Below are positions 51,051 to 60,059 of a stretch of DNA of 64,000 bases, in pieces. Made by a program: the position numbers and the translations under genes. This stretch comes from an uncultured Roseburia sp. (GTDB lineage: Bacteria; Bacillota; Clostridia; Lachnospirales; Lachnospiraceae). Within the stretch, counting starts at the first letter, position 1, and each line of letters opens with the position of its first letter. The DNA lies in contig CAJTOI010000012.1 in NCBI GenBank assembly GCA_910577925.1, forward strand, positions 1 to 64,000, read 5' to 3'. A model generated the notes under the pieces. It was given only the letters and a program-made list of their open reading frames with translations. It had not been told where the DNA came from and did not search any database.

Positions 51051-51413
51051 TTATTGGCTGTCCCTGCATTTGGGGCAGAGATAAAATACTTTTAAGTCAT
51101 AAGAGATAATTCCGTCCCCGAGCTGTCTTTCCAGATCGTCCGTCAGATCGTTTAAGCTGATGTCGGATAATGAGCCGCATTTTTTGCAGACAAGGTGATC
51201 GTGCTTTTGGATTTTGTCATAGCGGTCAGGGGAGCCTTCTACGGACAGCCTCCGTATCAGGCCGTCTCTGCACAGGGCATTCAGATTGTTGTATACGGTT
51301 GCCTGAACAACCTTGGGCTCCGTGTTCTTCAGCTCTAAAAAAATCTGTTCGGCTGTCATATGTCCGTCTGACTGATCGATTAGTTCAGATATCAGCCGTG
51401 CATATCGGGTCAT
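51051..51413 (-). CDS. perR: PerR-like peroxide regulator, Fur family
   Basis: A 120-residue metal-dependent repressor. The N-terminal winged helix has MTAEQIFLELKNTEPKVVQA and TVYNNLNALCRDGLIRRL. The dimerisation domain carries the regulatory-metal ligands around KIQKHDHLVCKKCG and the structural zinc pairs CKKC and CPKC. It heads a two-gene operon with the rubrerythrin fusion, 15 bases apart, and a consensus PerR box overlaps its promoter, so autoregulation by peroxide is strongly suggested. PerR and Fur cannot be separated by domain alone; target and box favour PerR. Confidence 0.88.
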   Translation of the reverse strand: MTRYARLISELIDQSDGHMTAEQIFLELKNTEPKVVQATVYNNLNALCRDGLIRRLSVEGSPDRYDKIQKHDHLVCKKCGSLSDISLNDLTDDLERQLGDGIISYDLKVFYLCPKCRDSQ

Positions 51414-51432
51414 CTCACCACCGCCTTATATT

Positions 51433-51447
51433 TTAGAATTATTCTAA
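51433..51447. promoter_or_regulatory. PerR box
   Basis: TTAGAATTATTCTAA is a perfect 7-1-7 inverted repeat and fits the PerR consensus (TTAnAATnATTnTAA). It begins at the last base of the -10 element and ends 20 bases before the perR start, where a bound repressor would block transcription. Confidence 0.85.
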
Positions 51448-51475
51448 TTATAACATTTCTTCACATTTTTGTCGA
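51447..51475 (-). promoter_or_regulatory. perR: perR operon promoter
   Basis: On the minus strand TCGACA (51475-51470) and TATAAT (51452-51447) are spaced by 17 bases. The PerR box touches the -10 element. Confidence 0.8.
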
Positions 51476-51509
51476 GTGTTATGACGTAAAAAAACAAAAT
51501 CCGGGAACA

Positions 51510-51619
51510 GTTTGACCCGCAGCTTTTGTGGCAGGCTATGTTTCGCGAAGTGCATTCCGTTCCCGTGGAACAAAAGCTGTTCGCGAAACATAGCCTGCTG
51601 TAAAAGCTGCAGGCCAAAC
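51510..51619. repeat. 110-bp near-perfect palindrome in the perR-MBL gap
   Basis: Arms of 40 bases (51510-51549 and 51580-51619) match in reverse complement with about five mismatches. GCAGGCTATGTTTCGCGAA is identical in both, around a 30-base centre that contains a smaller GTTCC-CGT-GGAAC hairpin. It lies between divergent promoters and could be a MITE-like repeat or a strong bidirectional hairpin. No ORF crosses it convincingly. Confidence 0.75.
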
Positions 51620-51639
51620 CGTAACAATAAAAAAGCGTA

Positions 51640-51668
51640 TTGACAAATCCGAAGCTTTTCTTTAGCCT
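51640..51668 (+). promoter_or_regulatory. probable promoter of the MBL hydrolase gene
   Basis: TTGACA (51640-51645) is perfect, but the hexamer 17 bases on, TAGCCT, is a weak -10. It is placed about 60 bases before the gene. Confidence 0.4.
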
Positions 51669-51727
51669 GACAAGTGGAACGATAAAAACAGCTGCGTCTG
51701 CGGACCGCAGAGCGAGGGGGAAACGCA

Positions 51728-52546
51728 ATGAAAATCAGCTTTCTGATTGACAATCTGACCGAATGGGAGCTCGCGCCGGAGTGGGGGCTTGCGGTGCATA
51801 TCACATACCGGGGAAAACGGTATCTGCTCGATACGGGGGCCTCCGGAAAATTTGCCGAAAACGCCCGCGCGCTGGGGATTTCGCTGGCCGATGTGGACTG
51901 CGGGATTCTCTCTCACGCGCATTACGATCACTCCGACGGGATGGCGGCGTTTTTTGCGGAAAATGAGCGGGCAAACTTTTACCTGCAGGCGGGGGCGGAA
52001 GAAAACTGCTACGCCGGGAAATGGATATTCCGCAAATATATCGGGATTCATAAGGGATATCTCAAAAAATATGCCGACCGGATCGTCTATGCCGACGGAA
52101 ATTACGAGCTTTCGCCCGGCGTATTGCTGCTTCCGCACAGCACGCCGCATCTTGAGGAACTCGGGAAGGCGGCAAACATGTATGTGCGGAAAAATCACAG
52201 AATGTGCCCGGACTGTTTTGCGCACGAGCAGAGTCTGGTGTTTGATACGAAAGAGGGACTTGTCGTGTGCAGCAGCTGTTCCCACGGCGGGGCGGACAAT
52301 ATCATAAAAGAGGCGGCGGCCGCCTGCCTGGATAAGAAAATATATGCGCTGATTGGCGGATTTCATCTGTTTGCATCCCCGGAGGCGCAGGTCCGGTCAC
52401 TGGCGGGACGCATAAGGGAGACGGGAATCAGGCGGATTTACACCGGGCATTGCACCGGAAAGCGCGCGGCAGCCATCCTGCGGGAGGAGCTGGGGGATGC
52501 GGTGACGCAGATTTATACGGGACTCGAGATTGAAGTTGCAGAATAG
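51728..52546 (+). CDS. metallo-beta-lactamase fold hydrolase
   Basis: A 272-residue cytoplasmic hydrolase. The metal motif is SHAHYDHSDG (HxHxDH), preceded by LLDTGASGKFAENA and followed by VVCSSCSHGGADNI, which provides a later His. The overall pattern resembles the group annotated as dihydropterin-ribofuranosylaminobenzene-phosphate-synthase-like MBL proteins; activity is not known for bacterial members. The C-terminus GGFHLF...YTGHCTG supplies the last His. AGGGGG precedes the ATG. It is divergent from perR. Confidence 0.85.
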   Translation: MKISFLIDNLTEWELAPEWGLAVHITYRGKRYLLDTGASGKFAENARALGISLADVDCGILSHAHYDHSDGMAAFFAENERANFYLQAGAEENCYAGKWIFRKYIGIHKGYLKKYADRIVYADGNYELSPGVLLLPHSTPHLEELGKAANMYVRKNHRMCPDCFAHEQSLVFDTKEGLVVCSSCSHGGADNIIKEAAAACLDKKIYALIGGFHLFASPEAQVRSLAGRIRETGIRRIYTGHCTGKRAAAILREELGDAVTQIYTGLEIEVAE

Positions 52547-52686
52547 CAAAAAGGACTGGTATTTTCTTATATGATGTGCTATAATGCTAAAATGACTGTG
52601 ATAGTCGAAGTATGCCCTTTTTTCCGGGGGAAAAGCAGAGAATAAATGTACATGGATGATATATATTAAGGAGGAAATAGTCAAAG

Positions 52687-54021
52687 ATGAGTGTACAGGT
52701 AGAAAATTTAGAGAAAAACATGGCGAAGCTTACCATCGAAGTGGATGCGGCGGAGGTAGAGAAAGCGATTCAGGCGGCCTACATGAAAGAGAAAAAGAGC
52801 ATCAGTGTTCCGGGGTTCCGCAAGGGAAAAGTTCCGAGACAGATGATCGAGAAAATGTACGGAGCCGGCATTTTCTACGAGGAGGCGGTAAATACTCTGA
52901 TTCAGGAGAACTATCCGGCGGCTGCGGATGAGAGCGGTATTGACATCGTTTCGAGACCTTCGATCGAGGTGGTACAGATTGAGACCGGAAAGCCCTTTAT
53001 TTTCACCGCAGAGGTTGCGGTGAAACCGGAAGTAAAGCTCGGCAAATACTTAGGCGTTCAGGTGACGAAGGTCGATACGGAAGTGACCGATGAGGAAGTG
53101 GATGCCGCGCTTGAGAAAGAGCGCGGCAATAATGCGCGGACCGTTTCCGTGACCGACAGGCCGGTGGCGGTGGGAGATACCGCAGTCATTGATTTTGAGG
53201 GCTTTGTGGACGGCGTTGCATTTGAGGGCGGAAAGGGCGAGAATCATTCGCTTGAGATCGGTTCCCATTCCTTTATCGATACGTTTGAGGATCAGCTTGT
53301 AGGCAAAAACGTCGGGGACGAGGTAGACGTCAATGTGACGTTCCCGGAGCAGTATCAGGCGGCGGAGCTTGCCGGAAAGCCTGCGCTGTTCAAAGTAAAG
53401 ATCAACGAGATCAAGACAAAAGAGCTTCCTGCACTCGACGATGAGTTCGCGCAGGATGTGTCGGAGTTTGATACGCTTGCAGAGTACAAAGAGAGCGTAA
53501 AGAAGAATCTGGAGGAGCAGAAGGAGAACGAGGCAAAGCGGACCAAAGAGGACGAGGCTATCCAGAAGATTATCGATAAGTCCGAGATGGAGATCCCGGA
53601 GGCGATGCTTGAGACTCAGTGTGAGAATATGGTCAATGAGTTTGCGCAGAGAATCGCGCAGAGCGGACTTTCCATGGAGCAGTACATGCAGTTCTCCGGT
53701 CTTACGGTTGACAAATTAAAAGAGCAGGTTCGCCCGGAGGCGGAGACACGCATTAAGAGCAGCCTCGTGCTGGAGCAGATTGCGAAAGAGGAAAACATCG
53801 AAGTGACCGACGAGGAAATCGATGCGGAGGTTGAGAAGATGGCGGCAGCCTACGGGATGGAGGCCGATAAGCTGAAGGAATACATGGGCGATTCCGAGAA
53901 GGCATCCATGAAGAGAGATCTCGCCGTGACAAAGGCGGTTGACCTCATTATGGAGAATGTAAAAGAGAAAGCGAAGACAAAGAAAGATAAAGAGGCTGAT
54001 GAGACGGACGCAGAGGAATAA
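52687..54021 (+). CDS. tig: trigger factor
   Basis: Ribosome-associated chaperone and peptidyl-prolyl isomerase (444 aa). The ribosome-binding signature appears as VPGFRKGKVPRQMIEKMYG (GFRxGKxP). The FKBP-like domain is near residues 155-240 (TAVIDFEGFVDGVAFEGG), and the helical C-terminal arms contain MSMEQY-like and LDxEF-like stretches, ending in a very charged Lys/Glu/Asp tail. TAAGGAGG precedes the ATG, and a TATAAT near 52581 may be its -10. It heads the conserved proteostasis cluster. Confidence 0.95.
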   Translation: MSVQVENLEKNMAKLTIEVDAAEVEKAIQAAYMKEKKSISVPGFRKGKVPRQMIEKMYGAGIFYEEAVNTLIQENYPAAADESGIDIVSRPSIEVVQIETGKPFIFTAEVAVKPEVKLGKYLGVQVTKVDTEVTDEEVDAALEKERGNNARTVSVTDRPVAVGDTAVIDFEGFVDGVAFEGGKGENHSLEIGSHSFIDTFEDQLVGKNVGDEVDVNVTFPEQYQAAELAGKPALFKVKINEIKTKELPALDDEFAQDVSEFDTLAEYKESVKKNLEEQKENEAKRTKEDEAIQKIIDKSEMEIPEAMLETQCENMVNEFAQRIAQSGLSMEQYMQFSGLTVDKLKEQVRPEAETRIKSSLVLEQIAKEENIEVTDEEIDAEVEKMAAAYGMEADKLKEYMGDSEKASMKRDLAVTKAVDLIMENVKEKAKTKKDKEADETDAEE

Positions 54022-54125
54022 AGTATCTGCTTTCGGGTAAGCAGTAAAAGCAGACTGGCTCATATGAGCCGGTTTGTTTACCTTATAGGATTCATTCAAA
54101 AAGTATGGATATGGAGGGATTTTTT

Positions 54126-54707
54126 ATGAGTTTAGTACCTTATGTCGTGGAGCAGACCAGCAGGGGGGAACGCAACTATGATATCTATTCCCGCTTATTA
54201 AAGGACAGAATTATTTTCCTCGGGGAAGAGGTCAATGAGACAACCGCAAGCCTTGTGGTAGCGCAGCTGCTCTTTTTAGAGTCTGAGGACCCGGGCAAGG
54301 ATATCCAGCTGTATATCAATTCACCGGGCGGCGTGGTGACGGCAGGTATGGCGATTTACGACACCATGCAGTATATCAAGTGCGATGTATCCACCATCTG
54401 CATCGGTCTTGCGGCGAGCATGGGAGCATTTCTTCTCGCGGGCGGCACAAAGGGCAAACGCTACGCACTGCCGAACGCGGAGGTCATGATTCACCAGCCG
54501 TCCGGCGGGGCAAAGGGACAGGCGACCGAGATCCAGATTGCGGCGGAGAACATCTTAAAGACCAAGAAGAAATTAAACGAGATTCTCGCGGCAAATACCG
54601 GAAAACCGTACGACGTGGTCGCGGCCGACACCGAGCGCGATTATTATATGTCCGCGGAAGAAGCGAAAGAGTACGGCCTGATCGATGATGTGATTGTAAG
54701 AAAATAA
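54126..54707 (+). CDS. clpP: ATP-dependent Clp protease proteolytic subunit
   Basis: Serine protease (193 aa) forming the tetradecameric chamber. The catalytic Ser98 is in CIGLAASMGAFLLAGG and His123 in NAEVMIHQPSGG; the Asp lies near residue 172 in the C-terminal part. It starts MSLVPYVVEQTSRGERNYDI, a standard ClpP N-terminus; processing of the first residues is usual. The ATG at 54126 follows GGAGGG, and an in-frame ATG 21 bases upstream includes that site. It partners ClpX, encoded 20 bases on. Confidence 0.96.
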   Translation: MSLVPYVVEQTSRGERNYDIYSRLLKDRIIFLGEEVNETTASLVVAQLLFLESEDPGKDIQLYINSPGGVVTAGMAIYDTMQYIKCDVSTICIGLAASMGAFLLAGGTKGKRYALPNAEVMIHQPSGGAKGQATEIQIAAENILKTKKKLNEILAANTGKPYDVVAADTERDYYMSAEEAKEYGLIDDVIVRK

Positions 54708-54727
54708 AGCATGGAGAATAAAAAAAG

Positions 54728-55993
54728 ATGGCAGGAAGAAATGACGATAGAATCCGCTGCTCCTTCTGCGGGAAACCGCAGGAGCAGGTGCGCAAGCTGA
54801 TTGCAGGACCCGTGGGCAGCGATGTATATATCTGCGACAACTGCATTGATATCTGCGCGGAGATTATAGAGGAGGAACTCGAGGAAGAAGAGTCTGCCGG
54901 GGGACGCGAGGAACTCGAGCAGATTAACCTTTTAAAGCCGGAGGAGCTCAAGGCGTTTCTGGATGAGTATGTGATCGGGCAGGATCAGGCAAAGAAGGTA
55001 CTGTCCGTTGCGGTCTACAACCACTACAAGCGGATTATGGCGGGGGGAGACCTGGGGATCGAGCTGCAGAAGAGCAATATCCTGATGCTGGGGCCGACCG
55101 GGTCGGGAAAGACACTGCTGGCGCAGACGCTTGCACGGATTCTGAACGTACCTTTTGCGATTGCGGACGCGACGACGCTGACGGAAGCCGGCTACGTGGG
55201 GGAGGATGTGGAAAATATCCTTCTGAAAATTATTCAGGCCGCGGATTACAATATTGAGCGCGCGCAGCACGGGATCATCTATATTGACGAGATCGACAAG
55301 ATTTCCAAGAAATCCGAGAATGTCTCCATCACGCGGGACGTTTCCGGCGAGGGCGTGCAGCAGGCGCTGTTAAAGATTCTCGAGGGAACCGTCGCGTCCG
55401 TGCCGCCTCAGGGCGGAAGAAAGCATCCGCAGCAGGAGCTGATACAGATAGACACCACGAATATTCTGTTTATCTGCGGCGGAGCGTTTGACGGACTCGA
55501 GAAGATTATCGAGACGCGTCTGGACCAGAAGGCGATCGGTTTTAACGCGGACATTAAGTCGAAGAATGAATACAATATCGGCGATGTGCTGCGCCATGTG
55601 CTGCCGCAGGATTTTGTGAAGTTCGGACTTATCCCCGAGTTTATCGGGCGTGTGCCGGTGACGGTATCGCTTGATATGCTGGACAGAGGGGCGCTGATAC
55701 GCATTTTAAAAGAGCCGAAAAACGCGCTGACCAAACAGTACCAGAAGCTGTTTGAGCTGGACGGCGTGTCGCTCGAATTTGATGCGGATGCGCTGGACGC
55801 GATTGCGGACAAAGCCCTGGAGCGAAAGACCGGAGCCCGCGGACTCCGCGCCATCATGGAGGCGGTGACGCTTGACATGATGTACCGGATTCCGTCGGAT
55901 GAGAGCATTGCCAGATGCCAGGTGACAAAAGCGCTGGTGGAGGATACGCTGGCAATCGAAGGACAGAAACTTATGAAGATCGAGGAAAAATAG
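54728..55993 (+). CDS. clpX: ATP-dependent Clp protease ATPase subunit ClpX
   Basis: Hexameric unfoldase (421 aa) that feeds ClpP. The N-terminal zinc-binding domain has CSFCGKPQ and CDNCIDIC. Walker A is GPTGSGKTLLA, Walker B IIYIDEIDK, and the sensor and arginine regions follow (GLIPEFIGRVPV). The ClpP-docking loop is present around ELIQIDTTNILFICGGAF and the IGF-like region NADIKSKNE vicinity. Length is normal. It is followed nine bases later by lon, so the genes are in one transcript. Confidence 0.96.
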   Translation: MAGRNDDRIRCSFCGKPQEQVRKLIAGPVGSDVYICDNCIDICAEIIEEELEEEESAGGREELEQINLLKPEELKAFLDEYVIGQDQAKKVLSVAVYNHYKRIMAGGDLGIELQKSNILMLGPTGSGKTLLAQTLARILNVPFAIADATTLTEAGYVGEDVENILLKIIQAADYNIERAQHGIIYIDEIDKISKKSENVSITRDVSGEGVQQALLKILEGTVASVPPQGGRKHPQQELIQIDTTNILFICGGAFDGLEKIIETRLDQKAIGFNADIKSKNEYNIGDVLRHVLPQDFVKFGLIPEFIGRVPVTVSLDMLDRGALIRILKEPKNALTKQYQKLFELDGVSLEFDADALDAIADKALERKTGARGLRAIMEAVTLDMMYRIPSDESIARCQVTKALVEDTLAIEGQKLMKIEEK

Positions 55994-56002
55994 AGGCAGA
56001 GA

Positions 56003-58321
56003 TTGGATACATTAGTTGTGAGGATACCTGCGGTGGCACTCCGCGGAATGGTGATTCTGCCGGGGATGATCGCCCATTTTGACATCAGCAGGGACAAATC
56101 CGTCAAGGCGGTGGAGCGCTGTATGATGGAGTCGCAGAAGATTTTCCTTGTGACACAGAAGAATGTGGAGCAGGAAAACCCGGGTGTGGAGGATTTGTAC
56201 CGGGTCGGTGTGATTGCGGAAGTCAAGCAGGTGATAAAGCTACAGAATAACATTATACGGATATTGGTCGAGGGACAGGAGCGGGCGGAGCTGGAAGCGT
56301 TTCCGGAGACGGAAGAATACCTTCTCGCGGAACTCATCCGTTTTGACGAGCAGGCGGAGGAGCTTCCCGATGAGGTAAAAGCGGCGATGATACGCAGCAT
56401 TCAGGAGACCTACAGCCGCTATCAGACGGTCAATCCCCGGGCCGGGAAGGAATTGCTGCGCCAGATCGGCGCCATCACGGAATTAGACAAGCTGATGGAT
56501 CAGATTGCGAACAGTATTCCCGTGGCCTTTGAGGAAAAGCAGAAGATTTTGGAGGCGATTTCTCTGACAGAGCGCTATGAGGTGCTGATGGCGCTGCTTT
56601 TAAGGGAGATTGAGATCACCGCCATCAAGAATGAGTTTCAGGCCAAGGTCAAAGAGCGTGTGGACCGCAACCAGCGGGAATATATTCTGCGGGAGCAGAT
56701 GAAGCTGATCCGGGAGGAACTCGGGGAGGACAATACGGAATCCGATGCCGACACCTACACGGCCGCGCTGAAAAAGCTCAAAGCCGACAAGGAGGTGCGC
56801 GACCGCATCCAAAAAGAGATTGAGCGCTTTAAGAGCATCAATGCCAACTCCTCGGAGAGCGCGGTGTCGAGAGGCTATATCGAGACGCTTTTAGAGCTTC
56901 CGTGGAACAAGGCGTCAAAGGACAACCGCGATATCAAAAATGCCGAGCGCATCTTAGACGAGGATCACTACGGGCTTAAGAAGGTCAAAGAGCGCATGCT
57001 GGAATTTCTGGCGGTGCGCAGCTTAACGGAGAAGGGCGAGAGCCCGATCATCTGTCTGGTGGGACCGCCGGGTACCGGGAAGACGAGCATTGCGCGCTCG
57101 GTGGCGCGGGCGCTCGACAAAAAGTATGTCCGCATCTGCCTCGGCGGAGTGCGGGACGAGGCGGAAATCCGCGGGCACAGGAGAACCTATGTCGGCGCGA
57201 TGCCGGGGCGTATCGTAAACGGCCTGCGCAGCGCCGGGGTGAAGAATCCGCTGATGCTTCTCGACGAGATTGACAAGATGAGCAGCGATTACAGGGGTGA
57301 TACCGCGTCGGCGCTGCTCGAAGTCCTCGATTCCGAGCAGAACAATAAATTCCGTGACCACTATGTCGAACTGCCGATCGACCTGTCCGAGGTGCTGTTT
57401 ATCGCGACGGCAAATTCGGTACAGGATATACCGCGCCCGCTGTTAGACCGGATGGAGCTGATTGAGGTGAGCAGCTACACCGAAAACGAGAAGCTCCACA
57501 TTGCAAAAGAGCATCTTTTTGCGAAGCAGGCGGCGCGCAACGGCTTAAAAGAGGGACAGCTCTTTATCAGTGAAGGAGCGCTCGCGCATATGATACGCGG
57601 CTATACGAGGGAGGCGGGCGTGCGCGGTTTGGAGCGCAGGCTCGGAGAGATCGCGCGCAAGGCAGCCAGAGAGGTGTATGAGAATGAGCGCGCGCAGGTC
57701 CGCGTCACGGATCAGAACCTTGAGAAATATCTCGGCAAGGAGAAATACAGCGCCGACCGGAAAAACGAGACGGATGAGATCGGAATCGTCCGCGGGCTTG
57801 CATGGACAAGCGTGGGCGGCGATACGCTCGAGATCGAGGTCAATGTGATGCCGGGCAAAGGAGAATTTCAGCTGACCGGACAGCTCGGAGACGTGATGAA
57901 GGAGTCCGCGCAGGCGGGAATCAGCTATATCCGCTCCGTCAGCGAAACCTATAAAATACCAAAAGAATTTTTCCGGAAAAACGATATCCACATTCATATT
58001 CCGGAAGGTGCGGTTCCCAAAGACGGGCCGTCGGCCGGAGTCACGATGGCGGTGGCGATGCTGTCTGCGATTACCGGGACGCCCGTGCGCGCGGATATCG
58101 CGATGACAGGGGAAATCACGCTCCGCGGGAGAGTGCTTCCGATCGGAGGTCTGAAAGAAAAGCTGCTCGCGGCGAAAAATGCGGGGATTCGAACGGTCTG
58201 TGTGCCCAAAAAGAACGAAAAGGATGTGGCCGAGATCTCGGCCGAAATCAAAAAGGGGCTGGAGATCCTCTTTGCGGAGCAGATAGAGGAAGTGCTTGCG
58301 GCAGCATTTGTGCGGCAATAA
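56003..58321 (+). CDS. lon: ATP-dependent protease Lon
   Basis: AAA+ serine protease (772 aa). The N-terminal substrate domain (VALRGMVILPGMIAHFDI) is followed by a coiled-coil linker (REYILREQMKLIREELGED), Walker A GPPGTGKTSIARSVARAL and Walker B LLDEIDKMSSDYRGD. The catalytic Ser677 is in PKDGPSAGVTMAVAML, with the Lys of the dyad about 40 residues later in GGLKEKLLAAKNAG. The start is TTG at 56003 behind AGAGGCAGAG; TTG is the only sensible start before the conserved N-terminus. Confidence 0.95.
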   Translation: MDTLVVRIPAVALRGMVILPGMIAHFDISRDKSVKAVERCMMESQKIFLVTQKNVEQENPGVEDLYRVGVIAEVKQVIKLQNNIIRILVEGQERAELEAFPETEEYLLAELIRFDEQAEELPDEVKAAMIRSIQETYSRYQTVNPRAGKELLRQIGAITELDKLMDQIANSIPVAFEEKQKILEAISLTERYEVLMALLLREIEITAIKNEFQAKVKERVDRNQREYILREQMKLIREELGEDNTESDADTYTAALKKLKADKEVRDRIQKEIERFKSINANSSESAVSRGYIETLLELPWNKASKDNRDIKNAERILDEDHYGLKKVKERMLEFLAVRSLTEKGESPIICLVGPPGTGKTSIARSVARALDKKYVRICLGGVRDEAEIRGHRRTYVGAMPGRIVNGLRSAGVKNPLMLLDEIDKMSSDYRGDTASALLEVLDSEQNNKFRDHYVELPIDLSEVLFIATANSVQDIPRPLLDRMELIEVSSYTENEKLHIAKEHLFAKQAARNGLKEGQLFISEGALAHMIRGYTREAGVRGLERRLGEIARKAAREVYENERAQVRVTDQNLEKYLGKEKYSADRKNETDEIGIVRGLAWTSVGGDTLEIEVNVMPGKGEFQLTGQLGDVMKESAQAGISYIRSVSETYKIPKEFFRKNDIHIHIPEGAVPKDGPSAGVTMAVAMLSAITGTPVRADIAMTGEITLRGRVLPIGGLKEKLLAAKNAGIRTVCVPKKNEKDVAEISAEIKKGLEILFAEQIEEVLAAAFVRQ

Positions 58322-58355
58322 AACGCGCATATCGCGCATGAGGAAGGAAACATAC

Positions 58356-59000
58356 ATGGTAATAAAAAGCGTGAATCTGGAAACGGTCTGCGGGATTACG
58401 AGCGCGATTCCCGACAACCGGTATTGTGAGGTCGCCTTTGCCGGCAAGTCAAATGTGGGAAAGTCCTCCCTGATCAATGCGCTGCTGAACCGCAAGTCGC
58501 TTGCGCGCACGTCGGCGCAGCCGGGAAAGACGCAGACCATCAATTTTTACAACGTCAACGATGCCATGTATCTCGTTGACCTGCCGGGGTACGGCTACGC
58601 GAAGGTGTCGGAGGAGGTCAAGCAGAAGTGGGGCAAAATGGTAGAGCGTTATCTTCAGAATTCAAAGCAGCTGAAAGCGGTATTCCTTCTGATTGACATC
58701 CGCCATGATCCTTCCTCCAACGATAAGATGATGTACGAGTGGATGGTGTATCAGGGCTATGCGCCGATCATCGTGGCCACGAAGGCGGACAAGATCAAGC
58801 GCAGCCAGCTGCAAAAGCAGCTCAAAGCGGTCCGGACGGGGCTTGCCGTGGAACCGGGGACACAGCTGATTCCGTTTTCCTCGGAGACAAAGCAGGGACG
58901 GGATGAGCTGTGGGAGCTGATTGATTCTTTGGTGTTGTCACAGGAAACGGTTCATGATAAAATGAGCGTATCACAGAGCATCGGAGGCCAGGATAAATGA
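58356..59000 (+). CDS. ysxC: ribosome biogenesis GTPase YsxC/EngB
   Basis: Essential small GTPase (214 aa) acting in late 50S assembly. G1 is GKSNVGKSSLINALL, G3 VDLPGYGYAKV, and G4 VATKADKIKRSQ. Between G1 and G3, ARTSAQPGKTQTINFYNV is the switch I region of EngB. The ATG at 58356 follows GAGGAAGG; the longer open frame overlaps lon. The lon-ysxC order is conserved in Firmicutes. Its stop overlaps the next start by four bases. Confidence 0.95.
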   Translation: MVIKSVNLETVCGITSAIPDNRYCEVAFAGKSNVGKSSLINALLNRKSLARTSAQPGKTQTINFYNVNDAMYLVDLPGYGYAKVSEEVKQKWGKMVERYLQNSKQLKAVFLLIDIRHDPSSNDKMMYEWMVYQGYAPIIVATKADKIKRSQLQKQLKAVRTGLAVEPGTQLIPFSSETKQGRDELWELIDSLVLSQETVHDKMSVSQSIGGQDK

Positions 59001-59929
59001 GAAAGAAAAAAATCGTGATTGCGTTGGGACATGAGGCGCTCGGAACGACGCTGCCGGAGCAGATGGAGGCGACAAAGCGCACGGCGCGGGCCGTGGCCGA
59101 TTTTATCCGCGAGGATTATCAGGTTGTCATCACGCACAGCAACGGGCCGCAGGTGGGTATGATTCACACGGCGATGAACGAGTTTGGCAGATTGTATCCG
59201 GAGTATACGGCGACTCCGATGTCTGTCTGTTCGGCGATGAGCCAGGGCTATATCGGATATGACCTGCAGAATGCGATACGCGCCGAGCTTTTAAATCGAG
59301 GCATTTTTAAAGCGGTTTCCACAATTCTGACGCAGGTGGTTGTGGACCCTTACGACGAGGCGTTTTACAAGCCGACGAAGATTATCGGCCGCGTCATGAG
59401 CGGCGAGGAGGCCGAAATCGAGGAGCGCAAGGGCAACCATGTGGTCAAGGTCGGGGAGGGGTACCGCCGTATCGTAGCGGCGCCGAAGCCGACGGATATC
59501 GTGGAGATCGATGCGATACGCGCGCTTGCGGACGCGGATCAGGTAGTCGTGGCCTGCGGAGGCGGCGGAATCCCGGTGCTCGCGCAGGACAACCGGCTGA
59601 AGGGGGCGAGCGCGGTGATCGAGAAGGATCTGGCTGCCGGCAGACTCGCGGAGCTTCTGGATGCGGACCGGCTGGTGATCCTGACCGGTGTGGAGCATGT
59701 ATGCCTGGAATTCGGCACGGAAAACGAGCGGCCGCTTTCCGCGATGACGGTTGCGGAGGCCAAAGAATATATCGCGCAGAGGCAGTTCGGCGAAGGAGAT
59801 ATGCTGCCGAAGATACAGGCTGCCGTCGATTTTATCGGGGATTCTGCGATTCGTTCGGTGCTTATCACCAAGCTTCATACGGACGGGGAGCCGGTGACCG
59901 GCGGCAGAGGAACCATTATCACAAAATAG
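58997..59929 (+). CDS. arcC: carbamate kinase
   Basis: Amino-acid-kinase-fold enzyme (310 aa) that makes ATP from carbamoyl phosphate and ADP. It starts KKIVIALGHEALGTTLPEQM and has VITHSNGPQVGMI, the variable clamp region around residues 125-160, VACGGGGIPVL, and EKDLAAGRLAELLDADRLVI. The terminal stretch GDMLPKIQAAVDFI is the family C-terminal motif. There is no arginine deiminase or ornithine transcarbamylase nearby, so it may act in purine or agmatine degradation or in CO2 fixation. It is coupled to ysxC by an ATGA overlap. Confidence 0.93.
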   Translation: MRKKKIVIALGHEALGTTLPEQMEATKRTARAVADFIREDYQVVITHSNGPQVGMIHTAMNEFGRLYPEYTATPMSVCSAMSQGYIGYDLQNAIRAELLNRGIFKAVSTILTQVVVDPYDEAFYKPTKIIGRVMSGEEAEIEERKGNHVVKVGEGYRRIVAAPKPTDIVEIDAIRALADADQVVVACGGGGIPVLAQDNRLKGASAVIEKDLAAGRLAELLDADRLVILTGVEHVCLEFGTENERPLSAMTVAEAKEYIAQRQFGEGDMLPKIQAAVDFIGDSAIRSVLITKLHTDGEPVTGGRGTIITK

Positions 59930-59992
59930 CGCGGCAGGGGCAAAAACTGGTTCTTTTCCGACCGTGTGTCCTTTTGTCCACTGAGGGTATGT

Positions 59993-60027
59993 ATGAGCCA
60001 TTTTTAAATTCTTTAAAAATGGCTCAT
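59993..60027. promoter_or_regulatory. perfect 35-bp palindrome upstream of pyk
   Basis: ATGAGCCATTTTTAAA (59993-60008), TTC, then TTTAAAAATGGCTCAT (60012-60027): a perfect 16-base inverted repeat. It ends 33 bases before the pyruvate-kinase start, with no T run behind. It may be an operator or an mRNA hairpin that stabilises or controls the pyk message; on both strands it contains internal T runs. Confidence 0.7.
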
Positions 60028-60059
60028 AATAATGTAGAAAGCTTTGAAAAGGAGAGTAT

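Noticed and set aside
55408..56400. 330-codon ORF antisense to clpX and lon
   Set aside because: Ser-rich shadow of two certain genes in GC-rich DNA; no ribosome binding site.
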